Of a stretch of DNA of 53,670 bases, positions 17,859-26,881 are shown one piece after another. Each line of letters begins with the position of its first letter. The stretch's first letter is position 1. Below the pieces are notes generated by a model. That model had not been told where the DNA came from. It searched no databases and saw nothing but the letters and a program-made list of their open reading frames with translations. The stretch is from Gammaproteobacteria bacterium. GTDB taxonomy: Bacteria > Pseudomonadota > Gammaproteobacteria > GCA-001735895. Made by a program: the position numbers and the translations under genes. The DNA lies in assembly GCA_029862005.1 (NCBI GenBank), contig JAOTYD010000003.1, positions 134,158 through 187,827 on the forward strand. Reading direction: 5' to 3'.

Positions 17859-19757
17859 ATGACTGCAACCGCAAATACTGAAACCCGGGGCTTTGAAACC
17901 GAAGTTAACCAGCTGCTGGATCTGATGATTCATTCGCTGTACTCGAACAAGGAAATATTCCTGCGTGAACTAATATCGAATGCCTCTGATGCCTGCGATC
18001 GATTACGCTTCACCGCGATATCGGATGCCAGTCTTTACGAAGAAGACATCGAACTCAAGATCAAGATCAGTTACGACAAGGACAACCGTACGATAACGAT
18101 TAGTGATAACGGTATCGGTATGACGCGCGAAGAAGTCATCGATCATATTGGTACTATCGCGAAATCCGGAACCCGCGCATTTCTCGATTCGATTACCGGC
18201 GATGAGAAAAAGGACGCCAAGCTTATCGGCCAGTTCGGCGTTGGATTTTACTCGTCTTTCATCGTCGCGGAAGAAGTCACCTTGCGCACCCGCAAAGCGG
18301 GTGACAAATCCGACCAGGGTGTCGAGTGGGTGTCGCAGGGGAAAGGTGAATATAGTATTGCTTCAATCGATAAACCGGGCCGCGGTACCGAAGTAACCCT
18401 CAAGCTGCGCGAAAGTGAAGACGAGTTTCTAAACGACTGGAAACTGCGTTCGATTATTACCGCCTACTCGGATCATATCGATTTCCCGGTGGTCATGGAT
18501 AAAACGGTTGAGCCTGAAGAGGATGATGGCGAAACCGTGGTTGAAGAAGAGATGGTTAACCAGGCCTCGGCGCTGTGGACCCGCCCCAGGTCTGAAATCA
18601 AGGACGAGGAATACAAGGAGTTCTACAAGCACGTTGCACATGATTTTGAGGATCCGATTGACTGGATTCACAATCGTGTCGAAGGCACGAATGAGTACAC
18701 CTCCTTACTCTATATTCCCGCGCGGGCGCCGTTTGACCTTTACGACCGCGAATCCCGCTCAGGTATCAAGCTTTACGTGCAGCGCGTGTTTATCATGGAA
18801 GATGCCGAAAAACTGATGCCCCGCTACCTGCGATTCGTTCGCGGTGTGATCGATTCCAGCAATTTGCCACTCAATATATCGCGCGAAATGCTGCAGGGTA
18901 GCAAGATTATCGACAGTATTCGCAGCGGCTCGGTCAAGAAAGTATTGGGCATGCTCGAAAAAATGGCCAGGAATGATCCCGAGAAATATCAGAAATTCTG
19001 GAAGGAATTTGGCAAGGTAATAAAGGAAGGCCCAGCCGAAGATTTCGCTAATCGAGAAACAATCGGTAAATTGCTGCGTTTTTCGACAACGCATACCGGT
19101 GATGAAGAGCAAACTGTTTCACTGGACGACTATATCGGGCGTATGCAGAAAGACCAGGACAAGATCTACTACATTGCAGCCGACTCCCACGCGGCCGCCA
19201 GCAACAGCCCGCACCTGGAAATCTTTCGCAAGAAGGGAGTCGAGGTATTACTGCTTTCGGATCGGGTCGATGAATGGTTGACTTCCCACCTGATGGAATA
19301 CGGGGGCAAGAAATTGCAATCGGTCGCGAAAGGAGAACTCGACCTGGGTGACGATGAAACTTCGGAGCAAGAGCTCGAAAAGAAGGCAAAATCAGCTGAG
19401 AAACTGCTCAAACGAATGAAGGATGCGCTCGCTGAAAAAGCCGCTGATGTTCGCGTTACCAATCGCCTGACTGATTCACCGGCCTGCATCGTGCTCAATG
19501 AGCAGGACATGGCCATGCATATGCAGCGCATCCTCAAGGAAGCGGGGCATGATTTGCCGAGTTCCAAGCCGATTCTGGAGATCAATACGGATCACCCGAT
19601 CGTTAAGAAGCTCGATGCCGAAAAATCTAAGAAGAAGTTCGCAGACTGGTCTAGTATCTTATTTGATCAGGCATTGCTGGCTGAGGGTGGCCAACTGGAT
19701 GACCCCGCCGGTTTTGTCGCTAAGCTGAATAAGATGTTGGTAACCATTGCCAGATAA
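17859..19757 (+). CDS. htpG: Chaperone protein HtpG (Hsp90)
   Basis: Cytosolic Hsp90-family ATP-dependent chaperone, 632 residues. GHKL ATPase motifs: [15 protein letters not shown] (catalytic Glu), [16 protein letters not shown] and [11 protein letters not shown]. The middle domain has the Arg-bearing [11 protein letters not shown] and the C-terminal dimerisation domain runs to MLVTIAR. A Shine-Dalgarno GGAG precedes the ATG, and a sigma-32-like promoter lies upstream. The last 11 bases overlap the start of the PilZ gene. Confidence 0.98.
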   Translation: MTATANTETRGFETEVNQLLDLMIHSLYSNKEIFLRELISNASDACDRLRFTAISDASLYEEDIELKIKISYDKDNRTITISDNGIGMTREEVIDHIGTIAKSGTRAFLDSITGDEKKDAKLIGQFGVGFYSSFIVAEEVTLRTRKAGDKSDQGVEWVSQGKGEYSIASIDKPGRGTEVTLKLRESEDEFLNDWKLRSIITAYSDHIDFPVVMDKTVEPEEDDGETVVEEEMVNQASALWTRPRSEIKDEEYKEFYKHVAHDFEDPIDWIHNRVEGTNEYTSLLYIPARAPFDLYDRESRSGIKLYVQRVFIMEDAEKLMPRYLRFVRGVIDSSNLPLNISREMLQGSKIIDSIRSGSVKKVLGMLEKMARNDPEKYQKFWKEFGKVIKEGPAEDFANRETIGKLLRFSTTHTGDEEQTVSLDDYIGRMQKDQDKIYYIAADSHAAASNSPHLEIFRKKGVEVLLLSDRVDEWLTSHLMEYGGKKLQSVAKGELDLGDDETSEQELEKKAKSAEKLLKRMKDALAEKAADVRVTNRLTDSPACIVLNEQDMAMHMQRILKEAGHDLPSSKPILEINTDHPIVKKLDAEKSKKKFADWSSILFDQALLAEGGQLDDPAGFVAKLNKMLVTIAR

Positions 19758-20187
19758 CACGACGATTCGAAAATTTATCCGTCACCCCGCAGGCGTACCG
19801 ATAGAGGTTTCGCTGGACTGGGCGGAAGATGAAAACGACGAGACCGTAGACCAGACCATAACCAACGTCAGTCTTGGCGGTCTCGCGTTTGTTTCTCATA
19901 AACCGATCGAGTTGCTGGAGCGTGTCAGGATCTGCATCCCGGTACTAAACGAGGAAAATTACCTGGTCGGTAATGTTGTCTGGTGTGAAAAGGCGGGTAG
20001 TGGTTACGAAATTGGTATCGAGTTCGAAAAATCCAGGGATGCGTTTCGATTGCGAATGATTGAACAAATTTGCCACATCGAGCACTATCGCAAGGAAATC
20101 GCGAGACTGGAAGGGCGCGAGCTAAATCCCCAGGAAGCCGCCAAGGAGTGGATTACCAAGTACGCCGGCGAATTCCCGGCACTCTAA
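19747..20187 (+). CDS. PilZ-domain protein (predicted c-di-GMP binder)
   Basis: 146-residue protein with an N-terminal PilZ domain. Both c-di-GMP contacts are present: RxxxR as R-K-F-I-R (residues 8-12) and NxSxxG as NVSLGG (about residues 39-44). The C-terminal third is a helical extension ([15 protein letters not shown]) without a known domain. The only good start is a TTG at 19747 that lies within the last codons of htpG; no other start leaves the RxxxR motif intact. This overlap implies translation coupled to htpG. The output partner is unknown. Confidence 0.85.
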   Translation: MPDNTTIRKFIRHPAGVPIEVSLDWAEDENDETVDQTITNVSLGGLAFVSHKPIELLERVRICIPVLNEENYLVGNVVWCEKAGSGYEIGIEFEKSRDAFRLRMIEQICHIEHYRKEIARLEGRELNPQEAAKEWITKYAGEFPAL

Positions 20188-20194
20188 ACCGCTG

Positions 20195-21199
20195 ATGGGC
20201 AAAAAGCCATCAGTCGCCATTATTGGCGCCGGTCTGGCAGGACTTACCTGTGGCACAGCACTAAAGGGCCTGATCGAAGACGTCAAGATTTTCGAGAAGA
20301 ACGTAATCCCCGGCGGTAGGGTAGGGACATTTCGGGCCGGGCATTACGAGTTTAACCACGGCGCACAATATTTCACGGTAAACAATCCACTGTTCTGGAA
20401 TATAGTTTCAGCCTGGCAGACCGAGGGTATCGTGCGCCCCTGGGACGGCTGGATCGTCGAACTGCAGAAAGGGCAGGTTATTAACAGCGACATGTCGACG
20501 CAGCGGTTTGTCGGTGTGCCGCGGATGCAGGTTATCGCGGAGAAACTGGCGCTTAATTGCGATCTGGTGACTTCGGCCAATATATCCGAACTGGAGCGGC
20601 AGGCGGGCGGTGGCTGGCGGCTTTTCAACGAACGCGGCGATTATCAGGGTGTGCATGATATTGTCATTATCGCGACTTCGGCGCACCAGGTCGCCAGTTT
20701 GTGTCGAGCGATTGCAACAATTGCCAGGCCTGCTGAAAATGTCGATATGACCGCGTGCTGGAGTGCGATGTTCGCTTTCGAGAAAACGCTTAACATTCCC
20801 TACGATGCGGCATTCGTTCTTGATTCCCCACTTTCCTGGATTTCCCGTTACCGGATTAACGAAACTGGCAACGATGCCGATTGCTGGGTTTTACAGGCCT
20901 CCCCTGAATGGTCTCAGCAATATGCCGCCAGTTTTCGGGGTCGTGTTATGAATGCCCTGCTCGATGCTTTCTGGGAGGCAACTGATCTGGGAGCCAGTCA
21001 GCCGGTCTCGTCCTCGGTGCATTGCTGGAAGCACGCATTGCCCATCAATCCGATCAGTGAAGATTCGTTATTCGACGAACCGGGAGCGATCGGTGCCTGC
21101 GGTGACTGGTGCACAGCGCCGCGCATCGAGGGGGCCGTGTTAAGTGGTTTTTCGATGGCGGACAGGGTTATGAAATACGTAAATAAGAATTATGATTAA
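20195..21199 (+). CDS. Renalase-like FAD-dependent oxidoreductase
   Basis: Flavoprotein of 334 residues. The N-terminal Rossmann motif VAIIGAGLAGLTCG binds FAD, followed by the family's FEKNVIPGGRVGT and HGAQYFT; the C-terminus GACGDWCTAPRIEGAVLSG is the second FAD-contact segment of the amine-oxidase/renalase-like group. Bacterial renalases oxidise misreduced nicotinamide isomers, but this member may act on something else. It starts 7 bases after the PilZ gene and likely shares its transcript. Confidence 0.8.
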   Translation: MGKKPSVAIIGAGLAGLTCGTALKGLIEDVKIFEKNVIPGGRVGTFRAGHYEFNHGAQYFTVNNPLFWNIVSAWQTEGIVRPWDGWIVELQKGQVINSDMSTQRFVGVPRMQVIAEKLALNCDLVTSANISELERQAGGGWRLFNERGDYQGVHDIVIIATSAHQVASLCRAIATIARPAENVDMTACWSAMFAFEKTLNIPYDAAFVLDSPLSWISRYRINETGNDADCWVLQASPEWSQQYAASFRGRVMNALLDAFWEATDLGASQPVSSSVHCWKHALPINPISEDSLFDEPGAIGACGDWCTAPRIEGAVLSGFSMADRVMKYVNKNYD

Positions 21200-21226
21200 C
21201 GCGTAGACATGATAACCGGTAGCCGG

Positions 21227-21619
21227 ATGAGTAATAACGAAAATACCGTTCGTCTCGATAGATGGTTGTGGGCAGCGCGCTTTTTCAAAACCAGGGCACT
21301 CGCCAGCGAGGCAGTTTCCGGCGGCAAGGTCCACTTGGCAGGCAATCGAATAAAACCGTCGCGCAAGGTTAAATTAAATGATTGCTATGAAATTCAGCGC
21401 GGGTATGAGCGTTATGAAGTGATCGTGACCGATGTCTCGGACCGTCGTGGCCCGGCTTCCACTGCACAGAACATGTACCGAGAAACCGAGGGTAGTATCG
21501 AACGACGCGTTGACGAGGCGGAGAAACGCAGGTTGGCTATGATGCAGCGGCCCCGTTCGAGTACCCGTCCCGACAAGAAGCAGCGCCGGAAAATACGCCA
21601 GTTTAACGAAAAGTTATGA
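21227..21619 (+). CDS. hslR: Heat-shock protein 15 (HslR), ribosome-associated S4-domain protein
   Basis: 130-residue basic protein with an N-terminal S4 RNA-binding domain (VRLDRWLWAARFFKTRALAS, then GGKVHLAGNRIKPSRKV) and a lysine/arginine-rich C-terminus (RPDKKQRRKIRQF). Hsp15 recycles 50S subunits that carry a stalled nascent chain. An ATG at 21209 is also possible (six more residues); neither start has a strong ribosome site. It lies in the same run as htpG, so it may be heat-induced through the same promoter. Its stop overlaps the next gene (ATGA). Confidence 0.93.
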   Translation: MSNNENTVRLDRWLWAARFFKTRALASEAVSGGKVHLAGNRIKPSRKVKLNDCYEIQRGYERYEVIVTDVSDRRGPASTAQNMYRETEGSIERRVDEAEKRRLAMMQRPRSSTRPDKKQRRKIRQFNEKL

Positions 21620-21954
21620 ATCGGGTGTTTGTCTATGGCACCTTGAAGAAAGGCCATCGCAATAGCCATTTCATGCATGGCGCCGAGTTCCTCGGTAACT
21701 TTAAAACTCAAAAAATTTACTCGATGTACGAGTTCGACGACTATCCCGCGGTGTGCCTGCACGGCCGTCATGCAATCGAGGGCGAGGTTTACCACGTCAG
21801 TAATCGCCAGATCAGGATGCTGGACGACCTCGAGTGGTACCCGCACTTCTACCAGCGCATTGAAATCCCGACGAGCTACGGTGATGCCTGGATGTACATC
21901 GTAAAAATCGAGTTCTGCCACGGCAAAAAGCAAATCCCCGGCACCTGGCGCTAA
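21616..21954 (+). CDS. Gamma-glutamylcyclotransferase-like protein (AIG2/GGCT fold)
   Basis: 112 residues. The substrate-loop motif VFVYGTLKKGHRNSHFM and the acidic catalytic segment MLDDLEWYPHFYQR identify the GGCT/AIG2 family, which removes gamma-glutamyl groups as 5-oxoproline or related products. It overlaps hslR by 4 bases and is the last gene of the plus-strand run; a repeat element follows 23 bases later. Confidence 0.88.
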   Translation: MNRVFVYGTLKKGHRNSHFMHGAEFLGNFKTQKIYSMYEFDDYPAVCLHGRHAIEGEVYHVSNRQIRMLDDLEWYPHFYQRIEIPTSYGDAWMYIVKIEFCHGKKQIPGTWR

Positions 21955-21977
21955 CCCGCTCATTTAAGCCTCCGCCG

Positions 21978-22111
21978 TTGCCATGGCGAGTGGATCCCCA
22001 CAAAAGGCGCTTCCAACCGGCGCAGGCGCCGGTTGGTCCATCCATGGAATCGCTTGGAGCGCGGCATCCCTGCCGCGCTACACTTTTGTGGGGATCCACT
22101 CACCGTGGCAA
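21978..22111 (+). repeat. Hairpin repeat element, copy 1
   Basis: 134-bp palindromic element in the gap between the GGCT gene and convergent plsB. Outer arms of 28 bp (21978-22005 and 22084-22111) pair with two mismatches. The 86-bp core (22002-22087, from AAAAGGCGC to TACACTTTT) is 81/86 identical to that of copy 2 at 38959-39044. Two internal hairpins: 22013-22036 (11-bp stem) and 22059-22078 (8-bp stem, loop TCCC). It could also act as a bidirectional terminator for the two converging genes. Confidence 0.9.
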
Positions 22112-22203
22112 GAATCATGTCCAATATCGAAATACTTTTTCAGGGAGCCGCAGGCCACCCAGTCAGTCCCGAGGAGCCTCATTGGTTGCCGATTGGCGAC
22201 AGG

Positions 22204-24633
22204 TTATTGGGGGGCGGTCTTGATCAGGGACAGGATACTGCTGCGGACCTCGGTGCTGAGCAGGTTACGTACATCGAGACTGACGTAATCGAATTCCGTT
22301 GCGAACTCCAGCTGCTGCTGATTGTTCTTCACCAGATATTCGTTCTCGAGCATGGTCTCTATAAAGTCCCGAAACAGCAGGCGGTCGAAAAAGTCAGGTG
22401 AATTAAAGCCATAAATCATCGAGATTTTTTGTGCGAGCAAATGGCAGCGATGTTCCAGTGTCGCTTCCTGCAATGGATCCCCCGAAGTTTGCCATAGTAC
22501 GATAAAGGTCATGTAGTATCGCTCGAGAATAGGCTGAACAATGTGCGCCAGCCTGGTCAACTGGATAAATTCGTGATTACTGCGCCGCGGACGTCGTAAA
22601 TCCTTGTCGACCTGCTCGAGCAGGGATTCGTCGATAAGGCAGGAGATACATTCATCGACAATTTCCTCGAGACCGGTATCCTGCCACTCCAGTTGCAGTT
22701 CCGATTTCAGAAACGGGTAAAGCAGTTTTATTTTCCGCTGTACGCTGGCGCGTGGTACCCGTCGGACATTGACGAAACAACAGGCAATCAGCGCCGGGAT
22801 AACCAGGCTGTGTAAACTATTGTTGCGATAGTATCCAATCAGGACCGAATCCTTCGGCTTCAGGTAAACAATATCACCCAGTTCATGCTCGCGGATGTGA
22901 ATAATTTTCTGGTCTGCAATACGCCTGATCTGCTTCTTGTTAACCTTGCCTTCGATATGGATCGACGCCAGGCAGTGGGCCCCGCGGATGAGCCGGTGAT
23001 GGAGGCGGGCCTGGCTTATTAGCTCTTCAATTTCGATGCTTTGCCGGGGCGTGGCAAGCAAAATGGTGGCGATCGAATTGACCGGGTTGATGACGCAGGC
23101 GCGATTGATACCGTACATGATCTCCCGGGCCAGATGATGCAGGCTGGCAAGATACCATTCGGGTTTTTGCCTGACCTCTTCGTATCGATCCGAGAAGTCG
23201 TCGCAGTGTTGTTGAAGTATCTGGTTGAGCTCAATGGGCTCGCCGAAGCTCGTGGTAACCTTGCCGAAATGGCCCTTGAGCCTGAAAATTGCAGTTAAGG
23301 CACCCAGGGTTGACTCGCGTTTCTTGTTACCCCCGTAGAGTTCACCGAGGTAAGATTTACCCTCGATCAGTTTCTCATACCCGATATAAACGGGAACAAA
23401 AGCAAGGGGTCGGACCTGGCTCTTGATGTAGGCATCGACGGTCATGCCAAGCATTCCGAACCTGGGCTTGAGCATTCTTCCAGTGCGACTGCGGCCGCCC
23501 TCGACAAAATATTCCAGCGGAACCCCGAGCTCAACCAGCTGGTTAATATAGGCGCGAATTACCGCGTTGTAGACTGCGTTATCCTTGAAACTGCGGCGGA
23601 TAAAAAACGCCCCACCGCCGCGCAGTATCCGGCCGATAAAGGGAATATTGAGATTGTCTCCTGCAGCGATATACGGTAGTGCCAGGTTCTCGTTGTATAT
23701 TACATAAGAAAGTAGCAGGTAATCGACATGGCTCCGATGGCAGGGAACGTACACCAGTTGATGAGTCAGAGCAGCCTGGCGAATACGTTCGACATTGTAT
23801 ACCTCGATTCCGCTATAGAATCGGTTCCAGAACGCACGCAATAATCGCAGCATGACTTCGATCGTCAGCTGGGTGCAGTCGGCAAATATTTCGCGACAAT
23901 ACTTGTGTGCCCTTGTATAGCTTTGCAGCGTACTATCGGCCTCTTCGGAGACCAGGCTTTGAACGATTTGATCTTCAATAACTTTCGCGGACAAGTGCTT
24001 ATGGCTGGTAATCTGGGGTCCATGGGTGGCTTCACGCTGTTGACGCAGCATGGCAACCAGAGATTCCTGCAGATCCTGTTCGTCATTGCCGTTTTGTTCT
24101 ATAAGCTCGCGAAAATCGAGCGCCTGCGAAAAAATAAGCCGCGTGTTACGGCCGTGAAATAAAATGGTAAAGAACTTGCGGGTACGCCCGGCAAGCGCCC
24201 AGGTATCCGCGAACAGGACCTGCAGCCAGTTTTTGTGACGTGACAGGGAGCGGCCCCAGAAAACCGAAACCGGCACAACCTGCAAATCCAGATCCTTGTC
24301 GTCTGCGAAGGCTTGCATTAATTCGGTCAGCTTCGCCGAGCGTTTGCGCCGGCGTTTAATCCAGTCGGTCAGCGGGCTGCGTGAAGCAATGCTGTAAACG
24401 GAGTGCAAATGGCTTAAGGCATCGATCGGGATATGGGCCTGCGGCTCTGGAAGACCGTAGCGATGGCAGGCCTGGGTTAATACCAGTAAATCACTGATGC
24501 CACGGTCGGCAAGCACATAGAGTGTAGGACGCGCAGGATCCAGGACCGAAGCCAGATTACCTGCAGGGAAAACATCGACCTTTACCCAGAGAAATAAAAT
24601 CCTGCGTAGAATTCGATTAAACTGTGGCTTCAA
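22204..24633 (-). CDS. plsB: Glycerol-3-phosphate acyltransferase PlsB
   Basis: Inner-membrane enzyme adding the first acyl chain to glycerol 3-phosphate in phospholipid synthesis. 809 residues. The four acyltransferase blocks are clear: HRSHVDYLLLSY (catalytic His-x4-Asp), GGAFFIRRSFKDN, FVEGGRSRTGRMLKPRFG and VPVYIGYEKLIEG. The start codon appears to be a TTG (24633) giving MKPQFNRILRR; no nearby ATG would keep the N-terminal domain. It is a single-gene unit convergent with the GGCT gene. Confidence 0.96.
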   Translation of the reverse strand: MKPQFNRILRRILFLWVKVDVFPAGNLASVLDPARPTLYVLADRGISDLLVLTQACHRYGLPEPQAHIPIDALSHLHSVYSIASRSPLTDWIKRRRKRSAKLTELMQAFADDKDLDLQVVPVSVFWGRSLSRHKNWLQVLFADTWALAGRTRKFFTILFHGRNTRLIFSQALDFRELIEQNGNDEQDLQESLVAMLRQQREATHGPQITSHKHLSAKVIEDQIVQSLVSEEADSTLQSYTRAHKYCREIFADCTQLTIEVMLRLLRAFWNRFYSGIEVYNVERIRQAALTHQLVYVPCHRSHVDYLLLSYVIYNENLALPYIAAGDNLNIPFIGRILRGGGAFFIRRSFKDNAVYNAVIRAYINQLVELGVPLEYFVEGGRSRTGRMLKPRFGMLGMTVDAYIKSQVRPLAFVPVYIGYEKLIEGKSYLGELYGGNKKRESTLGALTAIFRLKGHFGKVTTSFGEPIELNQILQQHCDDFSDRYEEVRQKPEWYLASLHHLAREIMYGINRACVINPVNSIATILLATPRQSIEIEELISQARLHHRLIRGAHCLASIHIEGKVNKKQIRRIADQKIIHIREHELGDIVYLKPKDSVLIGYYRNNSLHSLVIPALIACCFVNVRRVPRASVQRKIKLLYPFLKSELQLEWQDTGLEEIVDECISCLIDESLLEQVDKDLRRPRRSNHEFIQLTRLAHIVQPILERYYMTFIVLWQTSGDPLQEATLEHRCHLLAQKISMIYGFNSPDFFDRLLFRDFIETMLENEYLVKNNQQQLEFATEFDYVSLDVRNLLSTEVRSSILSLIKTAPQ

Positions 24634-24690
24634 CGGGGACCTGTCGGTTTACTGCAAGTCACACAATCATAACCTTTTGGGGGCAACATA

Positions 24691-25911
24691 ATGAATAAAA
24701 TCAAACTGGAATTTGAAAATTCCAATGGTGAAAAACTGGCCGGTTTGCTTGAACTGCCCGAGCGGGTTGGCGATGTTTCCAGTTTTGCACTGTTTGCGCA
24801 CTGCTTTACCTGCGGCAAGGATATTGCCGCGGCATCAAGAATCAGTCGCGCCCTCGCCACCCGGGGTATCGCAGTTTTGCGTTTCGACTTTACCGGGCTT
24901 GGCAGCAGCGACGGCGATTTTGCCAATACTAATTTTTCATCGAACATCGAAGATTTGATCCTCGCCGCAAAGGCGCTTGAGGAAAGCTATCGAGCCCCGC
25001 AAATTCTGATCGGACATAGTCTCGGTGGCGCCGCGGTCCTCGGCGCGGCGGTAAAACTCGATTCCGTCAAGGCAGTGGTAACAATCGGCGCACCCGCGAC
25101 CGCGCAACACGTGGCCCACCTTTTCAAGGAAAAGGCCGATCAGATCCAGCAGCAGGGTGAAGCGGTGGTTGCACTGGGCGCGCGCGAGTTTTCGATCAAG
25201 AAACAGTTTCTTGACGATATCGATCAATATTCGTCAACCGAAAAAATACGCGACCTTGACGCTGCGCTTCTCGTGTTTCATTCGCCCGTGGATACAATTG
25301 TGTCGATCGACGAGGCGGCCAGCATCTACCAGTCGGCAAGGCATCCGAAGAGCTTCATCTCGCTCGATCAGGCCGATCATCTATTGAGCAAGGCAGACGA
25401 TGCGGAGTATGTTGCGCTGACAATCGCCTCCTGGACAAGCCGCTATCTCGAGCTCGGTCCCGAAACGGATACCGTTGAGAATCCGGACCTCGTATCAGGC
25501 GAAGTGCTGATATCCGAATTGAATCAAAAGTTTTTACGTGGCATGTACACTAACAGTCACTTCCTGCGAGCAGATGAACCGCAGAAGTACGGCGGCTCGG
25601 ATTTGGGCCCGAATCCTTATGACCTGTTGCTGATGTCGCTGGGTGCCTGTACCTCGATGACGCTGCGCATGTATGCCAATTTTAAAAAACTGCCGCTTGA
25701 AGACGTGTCGATTCGACTGCTACATGAACGCGTACACGCCGAGGATTGCATCGATTGTGATGACAAGATCGAACGCATTACGCGTCGTATTTCCCTGGCA
25801 GGTGAGCTGAGTGGAGAGCAACGCCAGAAATTGCTCGAGATCGCCGACAAATGCCCGGTGCACCGGACCCTGGAGAGCGATCCGCAAATTGTGACCGTAC
25901 TCGAAGATTAA
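24691..25911 (+). CDS. Bifunctional alpha/beta hydrolase - OsmC fusion protein
   Basis: 406 residues in two domains. Residues 1-255 are an alpha/beta hydrolase with nucleophile elbow GHSLGGAAV, an Asp in HSPVDTIV and a His in DQADHLL. Residues ~270-406 are an OsmC/Ohr-like domain whose two redox cysteines lie in LGACTSMTLRMYA and DKCPVHRTLES, the pattern of thiol peroxidases acting on organic hydroperoxides. The same fusion is known in other proteobacteria; its substrate is not. It has a strong GGGGG ribosome site and is convergent with the DUF3187 gene, 7 bases apart. Confidence 0.9.
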   Translation: MNKIKLEFENSNGEKLAGLLELPERVGDVSSFALFAHCFTCGKDIAAASRISRALATRGIAVLRFDFTGLGSSDGDFANTNFSSNIEDLILAAKALEESYRAPQILIGHSLGGAAVLGAAVKLDSVKAVVTIGAPATAQHVAHLFKEKADQIQQQGEAVVALGAREFSIKKQFLDDIDQYSSTEKIRDLDAALLVFHSPVDTIVSIDEAASIYQSARHPKSFISLDQADHLLSKADDAEYVALTIASWTSRYLELGPETDTVENPDLVSGEVLISELNQKFLRGMYTNSHFLRADEPQKYGGSDLGPNPYDLLLMSLGACTSMTLRMYANFKKLPLEDVSIRLLHERVHAEDCIDCDDKIERITRRISLAGELSGEQRQKLLEIADKCPVHRTLESDPQIVTVLED

Positions 25912-25918
25912 ACCTGAA

Positions 25919-26881
25919 TCAGAATCCCGTGCTCAGGCGGGCACCAAAACTGATATCGGGTGCAGTGCCGACCAGGATATCTTCGGAGAAGAACAGGTCG
26001 ACCCGGTGGTTTTCGAACAATCCGAGAAATCCGAGCCCCAGTTGAATCTGAAGCGATTCATCGAAAGCGTCCAGATCGCTGTCTTCAATCGTTTCGGAAT
26101 GCAGGTCAAGCTGGGCGATTCCGACCAGTTTCTCGCTAAATCGGTACTCGAGGCCTAGCTGGGCCACCCAGATTTCATCGACGATCAGTCCTTCAAGGGT
26201 GCCGTCGTCAGCGGGGAAACTTAATCCCAGCAATCCGTAGAGCGACATTTCTTCATCGATACGCTTTTCACGCGAAATCCAGATTGCGAAATCGACCGCC
26301 TCGTTACCGCTGAAATCTGACTCGGAGCCGGTCGGTAACTCGATGCCGACGAAGTAACGGATCTCGTTCTGCGACTCAAAACCGATTGCGATTGAAAGAT
26401 CGCCGAGGCCGCTGGTGTCACTATCCTGCGAAAACTGTTCGATTCCCTCGCGCAGGTATTCGATGTTAAATTCGTCTTTGGGGAACTTGTCCCGATCGCC
26501 TTCAGGTAATCCGAATAATTCGTGCCAGCTATCGATCAATCCGTCGAGCTGACCGCCGCTGTTGGCCGCGAAGGGAATATTTACCTGCGCCAGCCATCGG
26601 TCTTTGCGGTAACTGAAACCGAGCTCGTAGCGATAGTTTTCCACGTCGATGACCAGGTTTTCGCCACTTTCACTTTCTTCCTGGAGGGTATTCGTTATAT
26701 AAAAGCTGTGGTCGATTCGCCAGCCATTGTCTGGGTTAACGGGAGCCTGGGTCGGCAAATAGATTGGTTGCAGCACGGGATTGAGGTCACGCGTCGCAAG
26801 GCCCACGCCCGCAGTTGAGATTTTGCTGATGCTGGAGAGAACCATAACGCCCGCAAGTAAAATCCACCTATTCAGTCTCAT
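25919..26881 (-). CDS. DUF3187-like outer-membrane barrel protein
   Basis: About 320 residues starting with a signal peptide ([19 protein letters not shown] then KISTAG). The rest alternates short hydrophobic beta-strands, many ending in aromatic residues, with acidic turns, and closes with [10 protein letters not shown], a C-terminal aromatic typical of outer-membrane proteins. It matches my memory of the DUF3187 family; no function is known. In-frame starts at 26896 (GTG), 26890 and 26881 (ATG) all overlap prfC; I chose 26881 because it gives a clean signal peptide. Coupled to prfC. Confidence 0.75.
   Translation of the reverse strand: MRLNRWILLAGVMVLSSISKISTAGVGLATRDLNPVLQPIYLPTQAPVNPDNGWRIDHSFYITNTLQEESESGENLVIDVENYRYELGFSYRKDRWLAQVNIPFAANSGGQLDGLIDSWHELFGLPEGDRDKFPKDEFNIEYLREGIEQFSQDSDTSGLGDLSIAIGFESQNEIRYFVGIELPTGSESDFSGNEAVDFAIWISREKRIDEEMSLYGLLGLSFPADDGTLEGLIVDEIWVAQLGLEYRFSEKLVGIAQLDLHSETIEDSDLDAFDESLQIQLGLGFLGLFENHRVDLFFSEDILVGTAPDISFGARLSTGF

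Noticed and set aside
22117-22401. A 94-codon plus-strand frame beginning MSNIEILFQGAAGHPV, between the repeat element and plsB
   Set aside because: Only the first 30 codons are outside plsB; the rest is antisense to it, there is no ribosome site and I recognise no relative. The opening looks somewhat protein-like, so a truncated gene remnant cannot be excluded.
24658-24673. 16-base sequence GTCACACAATCATAAC repeated exactly at 38894-38909
   Set aside because: One exact 16-base match is not unexpected in a 53-kb window; the second copy lies 23 bases from repeat element 2 but nothing extends the match.
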